DNA of 64,000 nt from Bemisia tabaci (taxonomy: Eukaryota; Arthropoda; Insecta; Hemiptera; Aleyrodidae), in NCBI RefSeq assembly GCF_918797505.1, contig NC_092801.1, positions 33,866,487-33,930,486 on the forward strand, read 5' to 3'. The notes under the pieces were generated by a model. The model ran no database searches, was not told the DNA's origin, and worked only from the letters and a program-made list of their open reading frames with translations. Within the stretch, counting starts at the first letter, position 1; each line of letters opens with the position of its first letter. Positions 21,583 through 32,319 of this stretch are shown here, one piece after another. The position numbers and the translations under genes are program-made.

Positions 21583-21789
21583 ATCGGGGTATGAGACGGA
21601 TGCCAGGGGTAAGGGGAGGGCAGTCGCCAGCGACGCAGCCCGTCCTTATGCCTGAGTTACTTTAGCTCAGCATTTCCGTACTTACGTCGGAGATTTTCAA
21701 CTCCGTGGAAATTGGCCCTGAGCGATGAGTGACTTCCGAGCGACTTCCTTATATAGGTCGTGCTCTGAGCTAATTTTTTTTAACAGTGT

Positions 21790-23160
21790 AGTGGTCCAAA
21801 TAATGCAGGGCCATGGTTGAAACTCACCCTCCTCCGCGCTCCCCCCCCCCCCCCCTAGAAGTTTTGAAAAACTCGTCCTGTGGCTAACGTGACCTACACT
21901 GAAAGAAAATAGTTCCGTTCACAGGCCTTCTACACTTTCCTTGTTACAGCTACAGAAGTTTCCGTTATGAGGGCAGAGTACTCTGAGCTAACGATAAATA
22001 AATTCGGTTCTCACGACAGAAGAATTCTGTGCGTGTAACAAAGAAAGTGCAGTAGCCCTTAGGACGGAGGGTTCCGTCATCAGCATTGACTAATTTTGTG
22101 CGTGTAGGTTGACATGTCCTTTTACTTCGATTAAGAATGAAATGCCTCATTGTGAAGCAGGCTATTTCCTTCCTTGGGCAGATACCGCGATGACATGGTT
22201 ATGTCATCAGAAGTAATGACGGAATGATAAATGCTCAAATTTTCAGAGAAGATGGACTGTCTTTCCCCCTTTTTATATGATATATGTTTAGCTTTTCCCA
22301 AAATTTGTTATAGAATTGAATGAAATAATCTAACATGAAAGTCAGGGAAATTGGTGGTGGTCGACAAAACTGTGGTTAACGCTATCTCCAAGAGAAAACC
22401 GGTTACTTAACTTTGAACAAAAGCATTTTTGAGAAAACACTATCAAAACCATTTGGTAGATAAAGGTGGGAAAATGACATACTGGACATACACCGCAAGG
22501 AGCACGTTCCTTGCGGATCACATACTGCCAAGAAGAACAGGAATAATGAGGAGAATGTCACCTGGTTAATCCTACCTGTCATGGGAAAAGGGCATGAAGC
22601 GATGATTTCTGATAAACACTGAACAACAATTTAGGCTGAGGGGTGCCATTCAAAGTTCAAAAATAAGTACTAGTTTTTCACTCTCTTCTTTAGATGTTCT
22701 TGAGCTGAAAAAAAACTGATCACCTAAGATTTCAATCTATTAACCTGGTTTTGTTAATGATTGATGCGTGCCATGCCAAATGTCTCTCGACTAAAAACAA
22801 ATGTAAATCCCTCAGTATTTATAGATGTCGTGAAAATTGCACCAAGAACCAAGGCATATTATAGCCACGACGGATATTTATATTGACACCCTTCAATTTA
22901 AACTTCATGTTTTAAGTTACTCATGTGAAGAATGTACTGTGCAGCTGTATGTTTTGACTTTGTCTTGAAATAATCTGTGATTTGATTTCGGCAATCAATT
23001 ATCAACTTATCAATTCGAATAGAAGGAAAAGCTAGAAAAACTAAAATTACCTAAGGTAAAATTATTCAAAAGGACTCCATGGTTTGATTGTCCAAATCAT
23101 AACATTTAATTAAAGACTCAAATGTAAAATAAACCATTATCACGGCCAAAGGGCCTACGA
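21790..23160. other. No recognised gene
   Basis: Includes a C run at about 21840-21855 and AT-rich sequence. One CACTGAAAG start near 21896 has no matching right end. A block near 22940-23015 (GCAGCTGTATGTTTTGACTTT) recurs at about 23554-23620, on the other side of the coiled-coil ORF. Confidence 0.45.
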
Positions 23161-23161
23161 C

Positions 23162-23569
23162 TTGTTAACTAGAAGTAGTGATACGTACTGGGTGAGCGAT
23201 GCATGTTGTGGTGATGATAGTTTGAAGGGAAGGTTGAATAAATTGAAAGAGAAGGTGGCTAGTCAAGAGAAAAAGGATATAGAAAGGAGTGAGAAAATGA
23301 ATGAAATGAGCAAGGAGTTTGAGACAGTGAAAAAAAAGTTAGCTCAATGGGAAGTATTAATGAAAGCTGAGGTGAAGGGACGGATAAGAGAAGGAGCGAG
23401 TTCGGTGAGTAGGGAAAGTCCCATAGGAATGAAAGATATGGATAGGGAAGGTGCAAGTGCACAAAGTGAGCCAAGGATTACCACTTGTGTGGTATTTGAA
23501 GCAGTAAAAAAAAAAAAAAAACAAACTCAACACTCGAAATGTTCCAAATCTATGCAGCTGTATGTTTAG
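23162..23569 (+). CDS. Coiled-coil ORF fragment, possibly retroelement-derived
   Basis: A 135-codon frame beginning MLTRSSDTYWVSDACCGDDS, with a strongly charged helical stretch (SEKMNEMSKEFETVKKKLAQ, then WEVLMKAEVKGRIREG) typical of a short coiled coil. The final part reads through an A run (KKKKK) and is probably not genuine. Flanking copies of a GCAGCTGTATG block suggest insertion or a repeat boundary. Coiled-coil ORFs like this occur in LINE ORF1 or gag-like proteins, but no specific match is visible. Confidence 0.3.
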   Translation: MLTRSSDTYWVSDACCGDDSLKGRLNKLKEKVASQEKKDIERSEKMNEMSKEFETVKKKLAQWEVLMKAEVKGRIREGASSVSRESPIGMKDMDREGASAQSEPRITTCVVFEAVKKKKKQTQHSKCSKSMQLYV

Positions 23570-23953
23570 ACTGTGTCTAGAAATAATCATTGATTCAATT
23601 TCGACCAAAAATTTTCAACTTATCAACTCTCAACACTCGAAGTGCTCCAATCGGTGCGATAGATAACTTGAAACATCGTATTCGAATCCATTTCTTTTCC
23701 TCGAAAGCTCGTTTCTCCCCTTCCCCTTCTCAAAGGCTCTTACCTTTGGACATGTAGCCGAGGACATTGCACCAGACGATTTGCATGGGGCACTCGACAC
23801 TCGACACTCACCGGTGAGTCGCGGGCACCGACTCGAACTAACCGGTAACCGGCTCGCGGAATCGCATCCGAGCAGAACACGGAACGGGACACTTGATCAA
23901 ACAATTCCCGCGAACTATCAAAATACTCGCGGATTCGGATCTGATTCATTGTT

Positions 23954-24129
23954 TGTCTTTCCCAGATCCGTCCGATTGCTCGCGGGAGCCAGGACCCCGC
24001 TTCCATGGGAATACTTTCTCCCGGCGTTGCCATCGACATCCGGCTAATGGACCACCGGAAAATGTGCAAATTCAGGCATTCTGATAAGTTTCCTTTACAA
24101 AAATGCACGGGGAACACGTTTCACAAATA
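23954..24129 (+). CDS. Exon-like ORF, first copy of a duplicated exon
   Basis: After an acceptor-like TTTGTCTTTCCCAG the plus strand reads IRPIARGSQDPASMGILSPG and then DIRLMDHRKMCKFRHSDKFP before ending at TAA. A second copy at 24294-24489 keeps the frame open with some synonymous differences (ATC/ATT, TTC/TTT). I recognise no family. The minus strand is also open here, so strand is not certain. No donor is seen; it could be a terminal exon or a repeat. Confidence 0.3.
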
Positions 24130-24293
24130 AATTTGGAGTACAAAATTGAAGAAATGGGAATAGACCTTAAAATAAAGTGGAAAAATTAGAAAATAATCTA
24201 AACTCTTTGACAGAGCAAGTCGTTAATTTAACTGCATTAGTTAATAATCGTACCGCAAAATTGAACTAAACCCCAGCACCTCATTAAAAATTG

Positions 24294-24489
24294 TCTTTCC
24301 CAGATCCGTCAGATTGCCCGCTGGAGCCAGGACCCCGCTTCCATGGGAATACTTTCTCCCGGCGTTGCCATTGACATCCGGCTAATGGACCACCGGAAAA
24401 TGTGCAAATTTAGGCATTCTGATAAGATTCCTTTACAAAAATGCACAAGGAACGTGTTTCGCAGAAGAAGGATAAGTGGAACGCGTTAG
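24294..24489 (+). CDS. Exon-like ORF, second copy of a duplicated exon
   Basis: Direct duplicate of 23954-24129, again preceded by GTCTTTCCCAG and reading IRQIARWSQDPASMGILSPG. It diverges at the end into RRRRISGTR and a stop. The foldback element at 24497 follows almost immediately, so the original 3' end may have been displaced. Function unknown. Confidence 0.28.
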
Positions 24490-24496
24490 GCAGAAA

Positions 24497-25002
24497 GGAA
24501 TGGAGATGTTGCATGTGTGACGGATTTGCAGTTTGACCATTGATTTTTATGTAAAAGTTCGCGAGAAATACGATGGTGCCACTGGTCTTCTCTGAAATCA
24601 ACTCCCGAGCTCAATAAAAGCTCTCAAGTTGAGGCCACAATGGAGGGGATATCCCACGCTATCCTGAGAGTCCACCTCTACATCAAGACAAACTTTCCAT
24701 GCGAAGATAGGGAGCAAATACATTGACAGGGCTGCCACTTGATTTGGGGACTCTAAAACTGAAAACACGGCATCACTGCTAATATATTTGCTCCCTCTCT
24801 TTGCATGGAGAGTTTGTCTTGATGTATAGGTGGACTCTCAGGGTAGCGTGTGATATCCCCTCTATTTTGGCCTCAACTTGAGAGCTTTTTTAAAGCTTGG
24901 GAATTGATATCAGAGAAAACCAGTGGCACCATCGTGTTTCTCGCGAACTTTTAAATGAGAATCAACTGCCAAATCGCAAATTCTCCATACATGCAACATC
25001 TC
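24497..25002. mobile_element. Foldback element, third copy of GGAGATGTTGCATG family
   Basis: Same inverted arms as at 7483-7982 and 58249-58759, more diverged. Its right end (GCAACATCTC) adjoins the ORF interrupted at 25143. Confidence 0.75.
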
Positions 25003-25007
25003 ATTAC

Positions 25008-25884
25008 CGAGGCGTGGTCGTACCGAGACCGGAGGTTTGGACGCCGTCGTTCCCGCCCCGTTGGCTCTGTCCGGGTTGAGAACACGTCGGCAGGTATCGA
25101 GGCAGGATTGGGCACCCGCTCCCCGCAGGCGTTTCCAGGGACCAGTGGCGTGGCGTGAATGATCAATTATCGATATCTCGCCATTTGAAGCTGTGGTAAA
25201 TAATCGATTATTAAGGTGTTCGCTGCGAACACCCTGTTTATCGATACTTTTCCATAGGTTTAAATGACAGATCATCCATATATCGCAAAGCTCGCCACGC
25301 CACTGCCAGGGACCCCTCAATGTGGGGGGGGGGGGGGGGTGAAGGACACAGGAGAGGAGAACAGAGCGGCGGAGGCCCTAATCAATTTTGGTGGTATGAA
25401 GCGTTTGCCAACAGAGGAGGAAGGACAGGTCCAAAGAGGGCCCACTCCCTTCGAGCCAAACCAAGCTGAGACCGTCTCACTTATGCAAACCGTTGAGACC
25501 TGGGCAAAATGCATTAAAGATCCCCACAACTTGACTACAAAGGATAAGTTAGCCGCAATGTCAGTGATCAAGACTACCATGGCGGACATACGCAAACAAC
25601 GACGAGCAATGAAAAGACAATCCCCCACACCCCCTTGCCTTCCAGAAGATGAATGCGAGGCGTTATACCCGACCGCGTCGCTAATTTTGAAGCAGGTGAT
25701 CCCTGAAGGTTTGGCCGATGATGCCCCAGGAACCCAAGTCGAAACAATGCCGGAGCCGGAAACGGCATCCTCGCAAAAAGAATACGTACCAGTGATGATT
25801 GGATCCATTACAAGGCCCTTATTAGGGACGGGCCACGCAATTCGGGAGTCACCACATGGCGGAGCGTTTAATACAAGGAGCCAG
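25008..25884 (+). pseudogene. ORF split by a hAT-type miniature element
   Basis: The left part (25008-25142) reads EAWSYRDRRFGRRRSRP and ends GTRSPQAFPGT at the insertion. The right part resumes in the same frame as PGTPQCGG and runs to an in-frame CAG|GTACGT donor at 25884/25885. It includes EALINFGGMKRLPTEEEG and ETVSLMQTVETWAKCIKDPH. Removing the 163-bp element plus one 8-bp target duplication joins the two frames. Codon use looks coding and GC is higher than the flanks. I do not recognise the product. A gag-like or other transposon protein is possible. The G run at 25323-25340 may hide a sequencing error. Confidence 0.4.
25143..25305. mobile_element. hAT-type miniature element, 163 bp
   Basis: Termini CAGTGGCGTGGCGTGA and TCGCCACGCCACTG are inverted repeats. 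CCAGGGAC flanks the element on both sides (25135-25142 and 25306-25313), an 8-bp target duplication. An 8-bp duplication with CAGTGGCG-like ends is typical of hAT non-autonomous elements. It is inserted within an open reading frame. Confidence 0.9.
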
Positions 25885-26069
25885 GTACGTACCAAAAAAT
25901 TTATGTCATAGTCGCCAGTCTGTAATTTCAACCACACTCATCGACGAATATTATAGGTGGCTGTGAACAATTTACTGTAGTCTCTCATCAACGATTTTTG
26001 GCATAAAATGTTGATGACCATCTGCAAAAAAGGAGACAAGGGATCCGAAAAGCCACGTTTTACGGTTTT

Positions 26070-26147
26070 TCCATAGGTTTAAATGGCATAACATCGATAT
26101 ATCGCAAATCACGCCACGCCACTGCCAGGGACCCCTCAATGTGGGGG
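26070..26147. repeat. Second copy of hAT right end plus flank
   Basis: The sequence from CCATAGGTTTAAATG through CACGCCACGCCACTG, the 8-bp CCAGGGAC and on to CCCTCAATGTGGGGG repeats 25250-25327, including the host flank. The left half of the element is absent. This is a duplication (or misassembly) of about 0.82 kb made after the hAT insertion, not an independent insertion. Confidence 0.8.
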
Positions 26148-26721
26148 TTCAACACAGCGAGGCCCCTTGGAAAAGCGAAACCTGGTCAAGTTCTCGTGCA
26201 GGTGCACTGAAAAAAAATTCTCGGCGTTTTTACCAAGGTCCGTTAGCACCTTTACCATCTCCCTTTTTTTACCAACTATTGGTAATTTTACCGAGACAGA
26301 CTGGTAAGCATACCTAAAAACCGGTATTTTTACTGTTTTTTCAGGTAAGAATACCACTTTTATTGCTATTCAATTCCCGGTAACTTTGCCATTTTATCTC
26401 GGTAATTCTACCACAGTCGATAAAAAATATTGGCGTTTTTACCAAGGTCCAGTAAAATTACCGAGAAATTCCAATAATTTTACTGAGATTTCTCGGTAAA
26501 ATTACCAATTCCATAAATGGTAATTTTACCGAGAAAAAACTGGGATCAAATAGAACCCTGAATTCTTGGTAATTTTACCCTTTTCTTAGTAAATACACCG
26601 AGATTTGTTTTTCAGTGTGACCGTCGAGGTAGCCCCCTCCTCGTCCGTGGACCAGGACGATGCTGATGAGACTAACGTCCAGAAAGAGGAAGAAAAGTGT
26701 ATCAAGTTCAGAATTCTTTAA
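26139..26721 (+). pseudogene. Small ORF interrupted by CACTG element
   Basis: From ATG 26139 the frame reads MWGFNTARPLGKAKPGQVLV up to 26204. After removing the element and one TG it continues TVEVAPSSSVDQDDADETNV and ends KFRIL, TAA at 26719-26721, giving a 55-codon frame. The acidic downstream part may be the 3' coding end of the same gene as 25008-25884, since it lies next to the duplicated flank. Function unknown. Confidence 0.3.
26205..26617. mobile_element. CACTGAAAA-ended miniature element, 413 bp
   Basis: Begins CACTGAAAAAAAATTC, ends TTTGTTTTTCAGTG, with TG duplicated at 26203-26204 and 26618-26619. The interior consists of many short alternating copies of GGTAATTTTACCGAG and its complement, so it can fold extensively. 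The right end doubles as a strong pyrimidine-CAG splice-acceptor sequence. Non-coding. Confidence 0.8.
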
Positions 26722-26849
26722 TTGTCATGACTTTATCAAAACAGATACTCAACTGGCAGGGGAAAAATGAGATATGTTTTGATGTGTCGCTGGCTAATTA
26801 TTGTGTCAAGGAGTGTTGCTGCACCTCAAAGAGATCCACACAAACGTTC

Positions 26850-26930
26850 TTTCGTGAAAGTTGAGTTGCTCAGTTAAATATGGTGACAGCTGGTGCAGCT
26901 TGGTTCTTTTTCGCTAAAACGCACTCCAAA
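26850..26930. mobile_element. Scrap of the GGAACC/GGTTC foldback family
   Basis: CTTTCGTGAAAGTTG, CTCAGTTAAATATGG and GCAGCTTGGTTCTTTTTCGC are diverged versions of the right arm seen at 8780-8850. No intact partner arm is visible. Confidence 0.4.
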
Positions 26931-27186
26931 TGACACTAACTCGAATCCAAAGTAACCAAGTTCTCATTTGGCATTGATAAGGATACATTTGTTTCATTTA
27001 TTTTCGGCTTGTAGCTAAATTATTTCAATCTTTTTACCATGTACTATGAAAGCCTGCCAAATTGGCATTAAAATGATAACGATAAACGTGTATTTCCCGC
27101 TCACAGGCAAAAACAAGAGTCAACTTAGGCGTACTTTGTTTCTAACGACAAAATGTTTCCGTTGTTTTTCCTGGTTTACTACACTC

Positions 27187-28131
27187 AAGTCTGAATAGCC
27201 AACGAGACGTTTCAATCAATCAAGTTGCTAGCGATGCATTGAAAAAACAACAAAAGAACAAGTTGTTTCTGAGGACGTCGCAGTTGTTGTATCTAAAGCA
27301 ATGTTGGTCCAGGGGTTCCCAGATTTTTCGCGCAGGAAAATAGACTGTCTTCAAATCCTAACACAACTTCAAACAAAGTCTGAATAGCCAATGAGACGTT
27401 TCAATCAATCAAGTTGCTAGCGATGCTTTGAAAAAATAACAAAAGAACAAGTTGTTTCTGAGGACGTCGCAGTTGTTGTACCTACAACAGTGTTGGTCCA
27501 GGGGTTCCCAGATTTTTCGCGCAGGCAAATAGACTGTCTTCAAATCCTAACACAACTTCAAACAAAGTCAGAATAGCCAATGAGACGTTTCAATCAATCA
27601 AGTTGCTAGCGATGCTTTGAAAAAACAACAAAAGAGCAAGTTGTTTCTGAGGACGTCGCAGTTGTTGTATCTAAAGCAATGTTGGTCCAGGGGTTCCCAG
27701 ATTTTTCGCGCAGGCAAATAGACTGTCTTCAAATCCTAACACAACTTCAAACAAAGTCAGAATAGCCAATGAGACGTTTCAATCAATCAAGTTGCTAGCG
27801 ATGCTTTGAAAAAACAACAAAAGAACAAGTTGTTTCTGAGGACGTCGCAGTTGTTGTACCTACAGCAATGTTGGTCCAGGGGTTCCCAGATTTTTCGCGC
27901 AGGAAAATAGACTGTCTTCAAATCCTAACACAACTTCAAACAAAGTCTGAATAGCCAATGAGACGTTTCAATCAATCAAGTTGCTAGCGATGCTTTGAAA
28001 AAACAACAAAAGAACAAGTTGTTTCTGAGGACGTCGCAGTTGTTGTACCTACAGCAATGTTGGTCCAGGGGTTCCCAGATTTTTCGCGCAGGAAAATAGA
28101 CTGTCTCCAAATGATAACACAACTTCAAGGA
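27187..28131. repeat. Exact 189-bp tandem array, five copies
   Basis: The landmark AAGTCTGAATAGCCAA (or AAGTCAG) occurs at 27187, 27376, 27565, 27754 and 27943, exactly 189 bp apart with no indels. Units contain GTTTCAATCAATCAAGTTGC, GAGGACGTCGCAGTTGTTG and TTGGTCCAGGGGTTCCCAG. There is no long frame despite the length being divisible by three. A recent minisatellite-like expansion. Confidence 0.92.
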
Positions 28132-28134
28132 AAC

Positions 28135-29420
28135 TGCGATTGTTGCTTCTTTTCTGTATTCCGAAGAAAACACGTCTCTTAAATGAAATAGCGCACCTAC
28201 AGCGGTTTTGGCAGGCTTCTCGATCATGCAGTGTTGATCTGAGTGTCATAGCGCCGAGATCGAAGTTGTCATAGCGCCGAAATCGAAGTTGTCATATTCA
28301 TACCGCGGAGACCGTTACGCCAACGGCCAACGATTAGTGTACTATATAGCGCATGTGGATTAATTTTATGTCTAAGCCCGGAAGTTTGAATTGACACATT
28401 GAAATACTTGGATATTTTAGCTGCGTGGTCGTATTATTTTTGTTTATATTTTATGTATCGTATTCTACGTAAGGTTTAGATGAGAAAACATGCGATATCA
28501 CAATGCTTAAATTTACACCTTGTTTGGTGTTCCATTGCTTCAACTTTCGCATTAGCCGGCATGGATATTGATCACTTCCTGAATTTATACGCTTTCAGTT
28601 GCTAATTGGAATACATTTTGTACTTAATTAGGAACCACAAATTGTGAATCAATTTACAGACAACATTTGTACATGAGTTGCCTCATGTGCATAAAGGTTT
28701 GATGCGGATGAGCCAGAAATTGATGTTCCTAATTGAAAAATGAAGACCAATTCACAATGCTTCATAACAGTATATCCCCTGTTTGAAACGTCGACTTGGA
28801 CTAAGTTTTTCAATTCGGGACTCCAATTTAAGGCCCACTTGTGAGAAAAATTGCGTGCATAGGGACACTAATGTTACGTAGTGTCCAAACAGAGCCACAA
28901 TTTGAGTTCCTACTTCCAGAGTGTAGTCCGCAGTGAGGCAACAATGGAGCTGAGAAGAGGAGTTTCCTCAGCTGATCGGATGCTGATCAGCATGGATGAT
29001 AATGCTCGATGGTCCAATGATTATTTCCGGACCGTTGCTGATCATTAAAGAGAAAGACTTGCAAGAAGATGCTAGAAGGGTAAAAAACTTGCTCTCGTAG
29101 ATAATCTCAAAACAACGTATCATGTTAATTTATCACGTTTACAAATTAGACATTGCTGCCGGTTCTAACTGTCCTCATTTTATCGAACAGCTGTCTGTGT
29201 ACCCACCATCTATTGCGACAGCTACCTACATTTACTTACAGAATACACAAGTTCGGCAGGACGCTTTCTTTATGATCCGATGTCTCACAGTAACCTATGG
29301 GTTAAGTCGATTAAACACAATATTGGGTTAAGTCGATTAAACACAATATTGTAAGAAGCGACTGAGTCCTCTCGGCTGATCTGACGCGAGAAAAGTGCCA
29401 CAAAATTAGACATTAAACAC
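28135..29420. other. No recognised gene; two short tandem duplications
   Basis: GTCATAGCGCCGAGATCGAA is repeated twice near 28246-28300. GGGTTAAGTCGATTAAACAC plus AATATT is repeated at about 29298-29350. Otherwise AT-rich sequence with no credible ORF. Confidence 0.5.
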
Positions 29421-29424
29421 GGAA

Positions 29425-29691
29425 ATGTATAACTGTGTACTTGCGAGTGATAGTTCGTGGCAACGACTGCTCTGTGATACCGAGGACTTCCTGCTACAGC
29501 AAATTTTCACCTCAATTCGATCCATTCGTCTTAATGCTTATGAAATTGCTGGCATCGGTGCCATCGGTGGGGCGACAGACGTATCTGCTAGTGCGAACCA
29601 ATCACAGAGCTTTCTGCAAGTTTCGCCGAACCCCCCAAATTTCATGAGGCGCGGTTTGAATCCCAAGGATGACCCCGCACGGTTCGTTTGA
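29425..29691 (+). CDS. Uncertain 88-residue ORF
   Basis: Frame MYNCVLASDSSWQRLLCDTE to a stop at 29691, also open on the other strand. The middle (AGIGAIGGATDVSASANQSQ) resembles no family that I know. No splice sites support it. Listed for completeness only. Confidence 0.15.
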   Translation: MYNCVLASDSSWQRLLCDTEDFLLQQIFTSIRSIRLNAYEIAGIGAIGGATDVSASANQSQSFLQVSPNPPNFMRRGLNPKDDPARFV

Positions 29692-29699
29692 ACCAATAA

Positions 29700-30840
29700 G
29701 TTTGTCCAAGCCCCGATCGGCATCAGCTGATGGAGCTTCGGAAAGGGAGGAGTTTCTTTTGTAAAAAAGTTTATTATGTTAACCTAAAAAGTTTGTCGAA
29801 GAAGTGAAAGTTTTGGATTGTTGTTCTCTTTAGTTTTTCTTCTGATAAAAGTTTATTCCCACCCAAAAGTGAGTATTACTTCTTCTGCGGTTCCTGTAAG
29901 GTTCCTGATCCCCCCCAATATTCTTCAAAGTTAAAAAACCCGTTACCGTTCGAATGCCTTAGAGTAAAGAATGGCAGATTCACAATTCAATTATTTTTGT
30001 TACACGATCTAATATAGATAATGTGTTTGTTGCAGATTCAAAAAGTCGACGGTAAACAACTTTCGACTTGAAGAGCACCAATCGAGAAAGCCCATTTCAC
30101 GTGACATCTCTCACCCAACAGGAAATCAGCCACGGAGATAAGAAACTGAAAAATGTATTTCCTTCCGAAAAAATAGAAAATGTTGGCAACGTATTTTATT
30201 TGGAACCTTACAGTAGGACGTGACCACATTAATTCAAGCCCTAAACGAAAAAATTCGATCGAGCTCCTGGAAAGTAATATAGTTGATTTGAAGATTTTAA
30301 GTCCTAAATCGTCTGATAATTGCTGATTTTGGAGCAGATATTCCTTAAGCAAAGTGAGGCGATGTTGTTTATGATGTTATCGAGTCGAGGGATGGTGCGA
30401 AGAAGTTTATAAGCCCCTCCCTCTTCCCCCCTCACACAAGCACACTCCTAACCACCCCGCCGCCAATTTCTGCCGCGAGGCGCTGGCCTACCCGTTTGTT
30501 TACATCTGTTGTCAGTTACCTTGTTTATTAACCTGCAAGTGCTAGTTTTGAGTGTTAGTTAGTTGTTTGCAAGTGCTAGATTCCTGCGGATGATAAGATT
30601 CCTGTAAGATGTTTGTGGAAAAAGATGGTAATAATAATTATATTATTTAAATTTAAGACGATTCAATTATTGCAGTTGAACAAGGGGTTCCTTGTTCATG
30701 AACTGGCTGTACGGCGGTTCATTATCACGCATAAATTTGTTTCTTGAAATTACACATATTTTAGATGCATTGAAGAAATTTCTTTCTCCATTTTTGCTCT
30801 TTATTCAGATTCCAAAGTCTCGAATTTTAAAGTTTGCTTT
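29700..30840. other. No recognised gene
   Basis: AT-rich, apart from a C-rich patch at 30415-30490 (CCACCCCGCCGCC). An ATGTTTGTGGAAAAAGATG|GTAATA sequence near 30608 could be a short first exon with a weak donor leading to 30854, but phase with the next frame is poor. Confidence 0.35.
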
Positions 30841-30900
30841 TCTTTCAGATCCCAAATGTCCAAAAAGTACCTTTACCCAGTGAGGACGATTAGATACGCT

Positions 30901-31575
30901 GAGTCGAAAGTGCCGGATACAAAAATTACCCTGCGTACATACCCTCAGACAACCCGCAGTACGTAGTAACAACAGCAGCAGACGAATCACTGATAGAATT
31001 AATATTCTTCTCGGTTACGGATAAAGCACTACGTAACCTACCAGTTGGGCGAAGCCTAGAATCCTGTGTACCCTCAATTGAGGATTATGAGTTTTAACGA
31101 TCAAGCAAGTTGGGCGATGTGTTCTTCGATGACTTTCGTGTATTTGCAAATTTGAAGACTGCGCAGCAGCAAAGAATACACCAAAGTGTGTTTGTTTCTG
31201 TGCTAGAGAAACTGAAAATGTTGGCCAAAATAGAAGAAAAAAGGTATTTTTACAATTGGGCTGGATTCTCAGAGGGGTTTTTCTCTCCTGCAGCCATGAG
31301 TCCACATTTTATTGATGATCCGACATCCATCCTCATCCTTCATATCCCGCACGAATATGTAAGCACATCAACTTCCGGAGATAAAGCTCAAAGCGCTTCA
31401 ATAAGAAGCTCAAAGTTGTGACTTGTGGGCGGCACATTCAATCTATGCTGCCCCCATCAGTATACGACGTGCTGCATCAGCCGATGGCCACCAGCGTCAA
31501 CGGGGACCTTCTTTACGATAGCGCAAGATACTTCATCAAAACAGATAGTAGCAACCGAAGGTCTTTTCTTGACGT
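30901..31575 (+). pseudogene. Gene or transposon fragment with BESS-like segment
   Basis: An acceptor-like TTGCTTTTCTTTCAG ends at about 30850. Several frames follow: GYKNYPAYIPSDNPQYVV to a TAA near 31097, then in the same frame SKLGDVFFDDFRVFANLK and TAQQQRIHQSVFVSVLEKLK, ending at 31421. Another frame has YDVLHQPMATSVNGDLLYD and ends at a good donor (GAC|GTGAGT, about 31574). The 'FF.dF..fa.L....q.r.h..v...l' pattern is reminiscent of a BESS motif, often paired with MADF domains in insect and transposon proteins. The in-frame stop and frame changes suggest decay or missing introns. Confidence 0.3.
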
Positions 31576-32319
31576 GAGTAAAAATCATAGTTTTGATTTA
31601 TTGCATATATTCCAATTTAGAATGACTCTCTTATCCTTCTAAAGTGAAAATATTAAATTTTTTATGCTTCTATTTCAAATATTGAAGATTGTCAATTTTT
31701 TTCTCTTATCGGACTAAATTAACGATGGTAAAGGGTATCCCGGGATAAGCATGTCAAAATGCCCTTGTGAATGGATTTTTATTTTAACCATTTTAAGTCA
31801 TCAAGGGGGTCCTAAAACTTAGGTTTTGGGGGGTTTTAGCCCCCAACCCCCTCCGCCCCCCCTCAGACCCCCAAAAACCGCTTTTTTGGGCTATTTTTGA
31901 CTATGCTAACGTCATTTCCTCATAACTTTCGTAATTTTCGATAGAATTGAACCAAAATTTGTCAGAATCTACATCAATTAGCTTAGTTTGTGTAGAAAAA
32001 AATTCATTATCATCGGATAATATTTTAGCCCCTAAAAAAATTCGTAAAATTTTTGAAAAAATCATTTTTTTCCTTTTTTCGCGGCTAGGTGGCGTATGGA
32101 AACATGCACACAAACAAAAATTGTCTCTTTTCTTAATTTATACATCCAATAAGATACAGGAAAAATTTCGTGTTGATCGGAGTGGTGCGCCATACTTAAA
32201 AACGCAATTTTCTAACCTCAAAACGGCCTAAATGCCACCATTAGCCTCCTTTGATGACTAGGCGTGGAGAAATGTAGAGAGAAATATCCGGTTTTATCGT
32301 CTCACCTCTTAAGTGATCC

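Larger units (their letters stand above)
20204..21788. mobile_element. 1.6-kb CACTG-ended element with TA duplication
   Basis: Left end CACTGTTAAAAATTA, right end TAATTTTTTTTAACAGTG, flanked by TA at 20202-20203 and 21789-21790. CACTG termini plus a 2-bp duplication match the smaller families here (CACTGG and CACTGAAAA). It encloses a perfect palindrome (20251-20420), an unconvincing 129-codon hydrophobic ORF (20786-21175) and a polypurine tract. No transposase is recognisable, so it is non-autonomous. CACTA-like affinity is an inference from the termini. Confidence 0.65.

Noticed and set aside
21340..21655. Arg/Glu/Gly-rich ORF
   Set aside because: Translation of the GGGAGGAGA microsatellite.
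27187..28131. CRISPR-like array
   Set aside because: Units are 189 bp of continuous repeat without unique spacers, and the DNA is eukaryotic.
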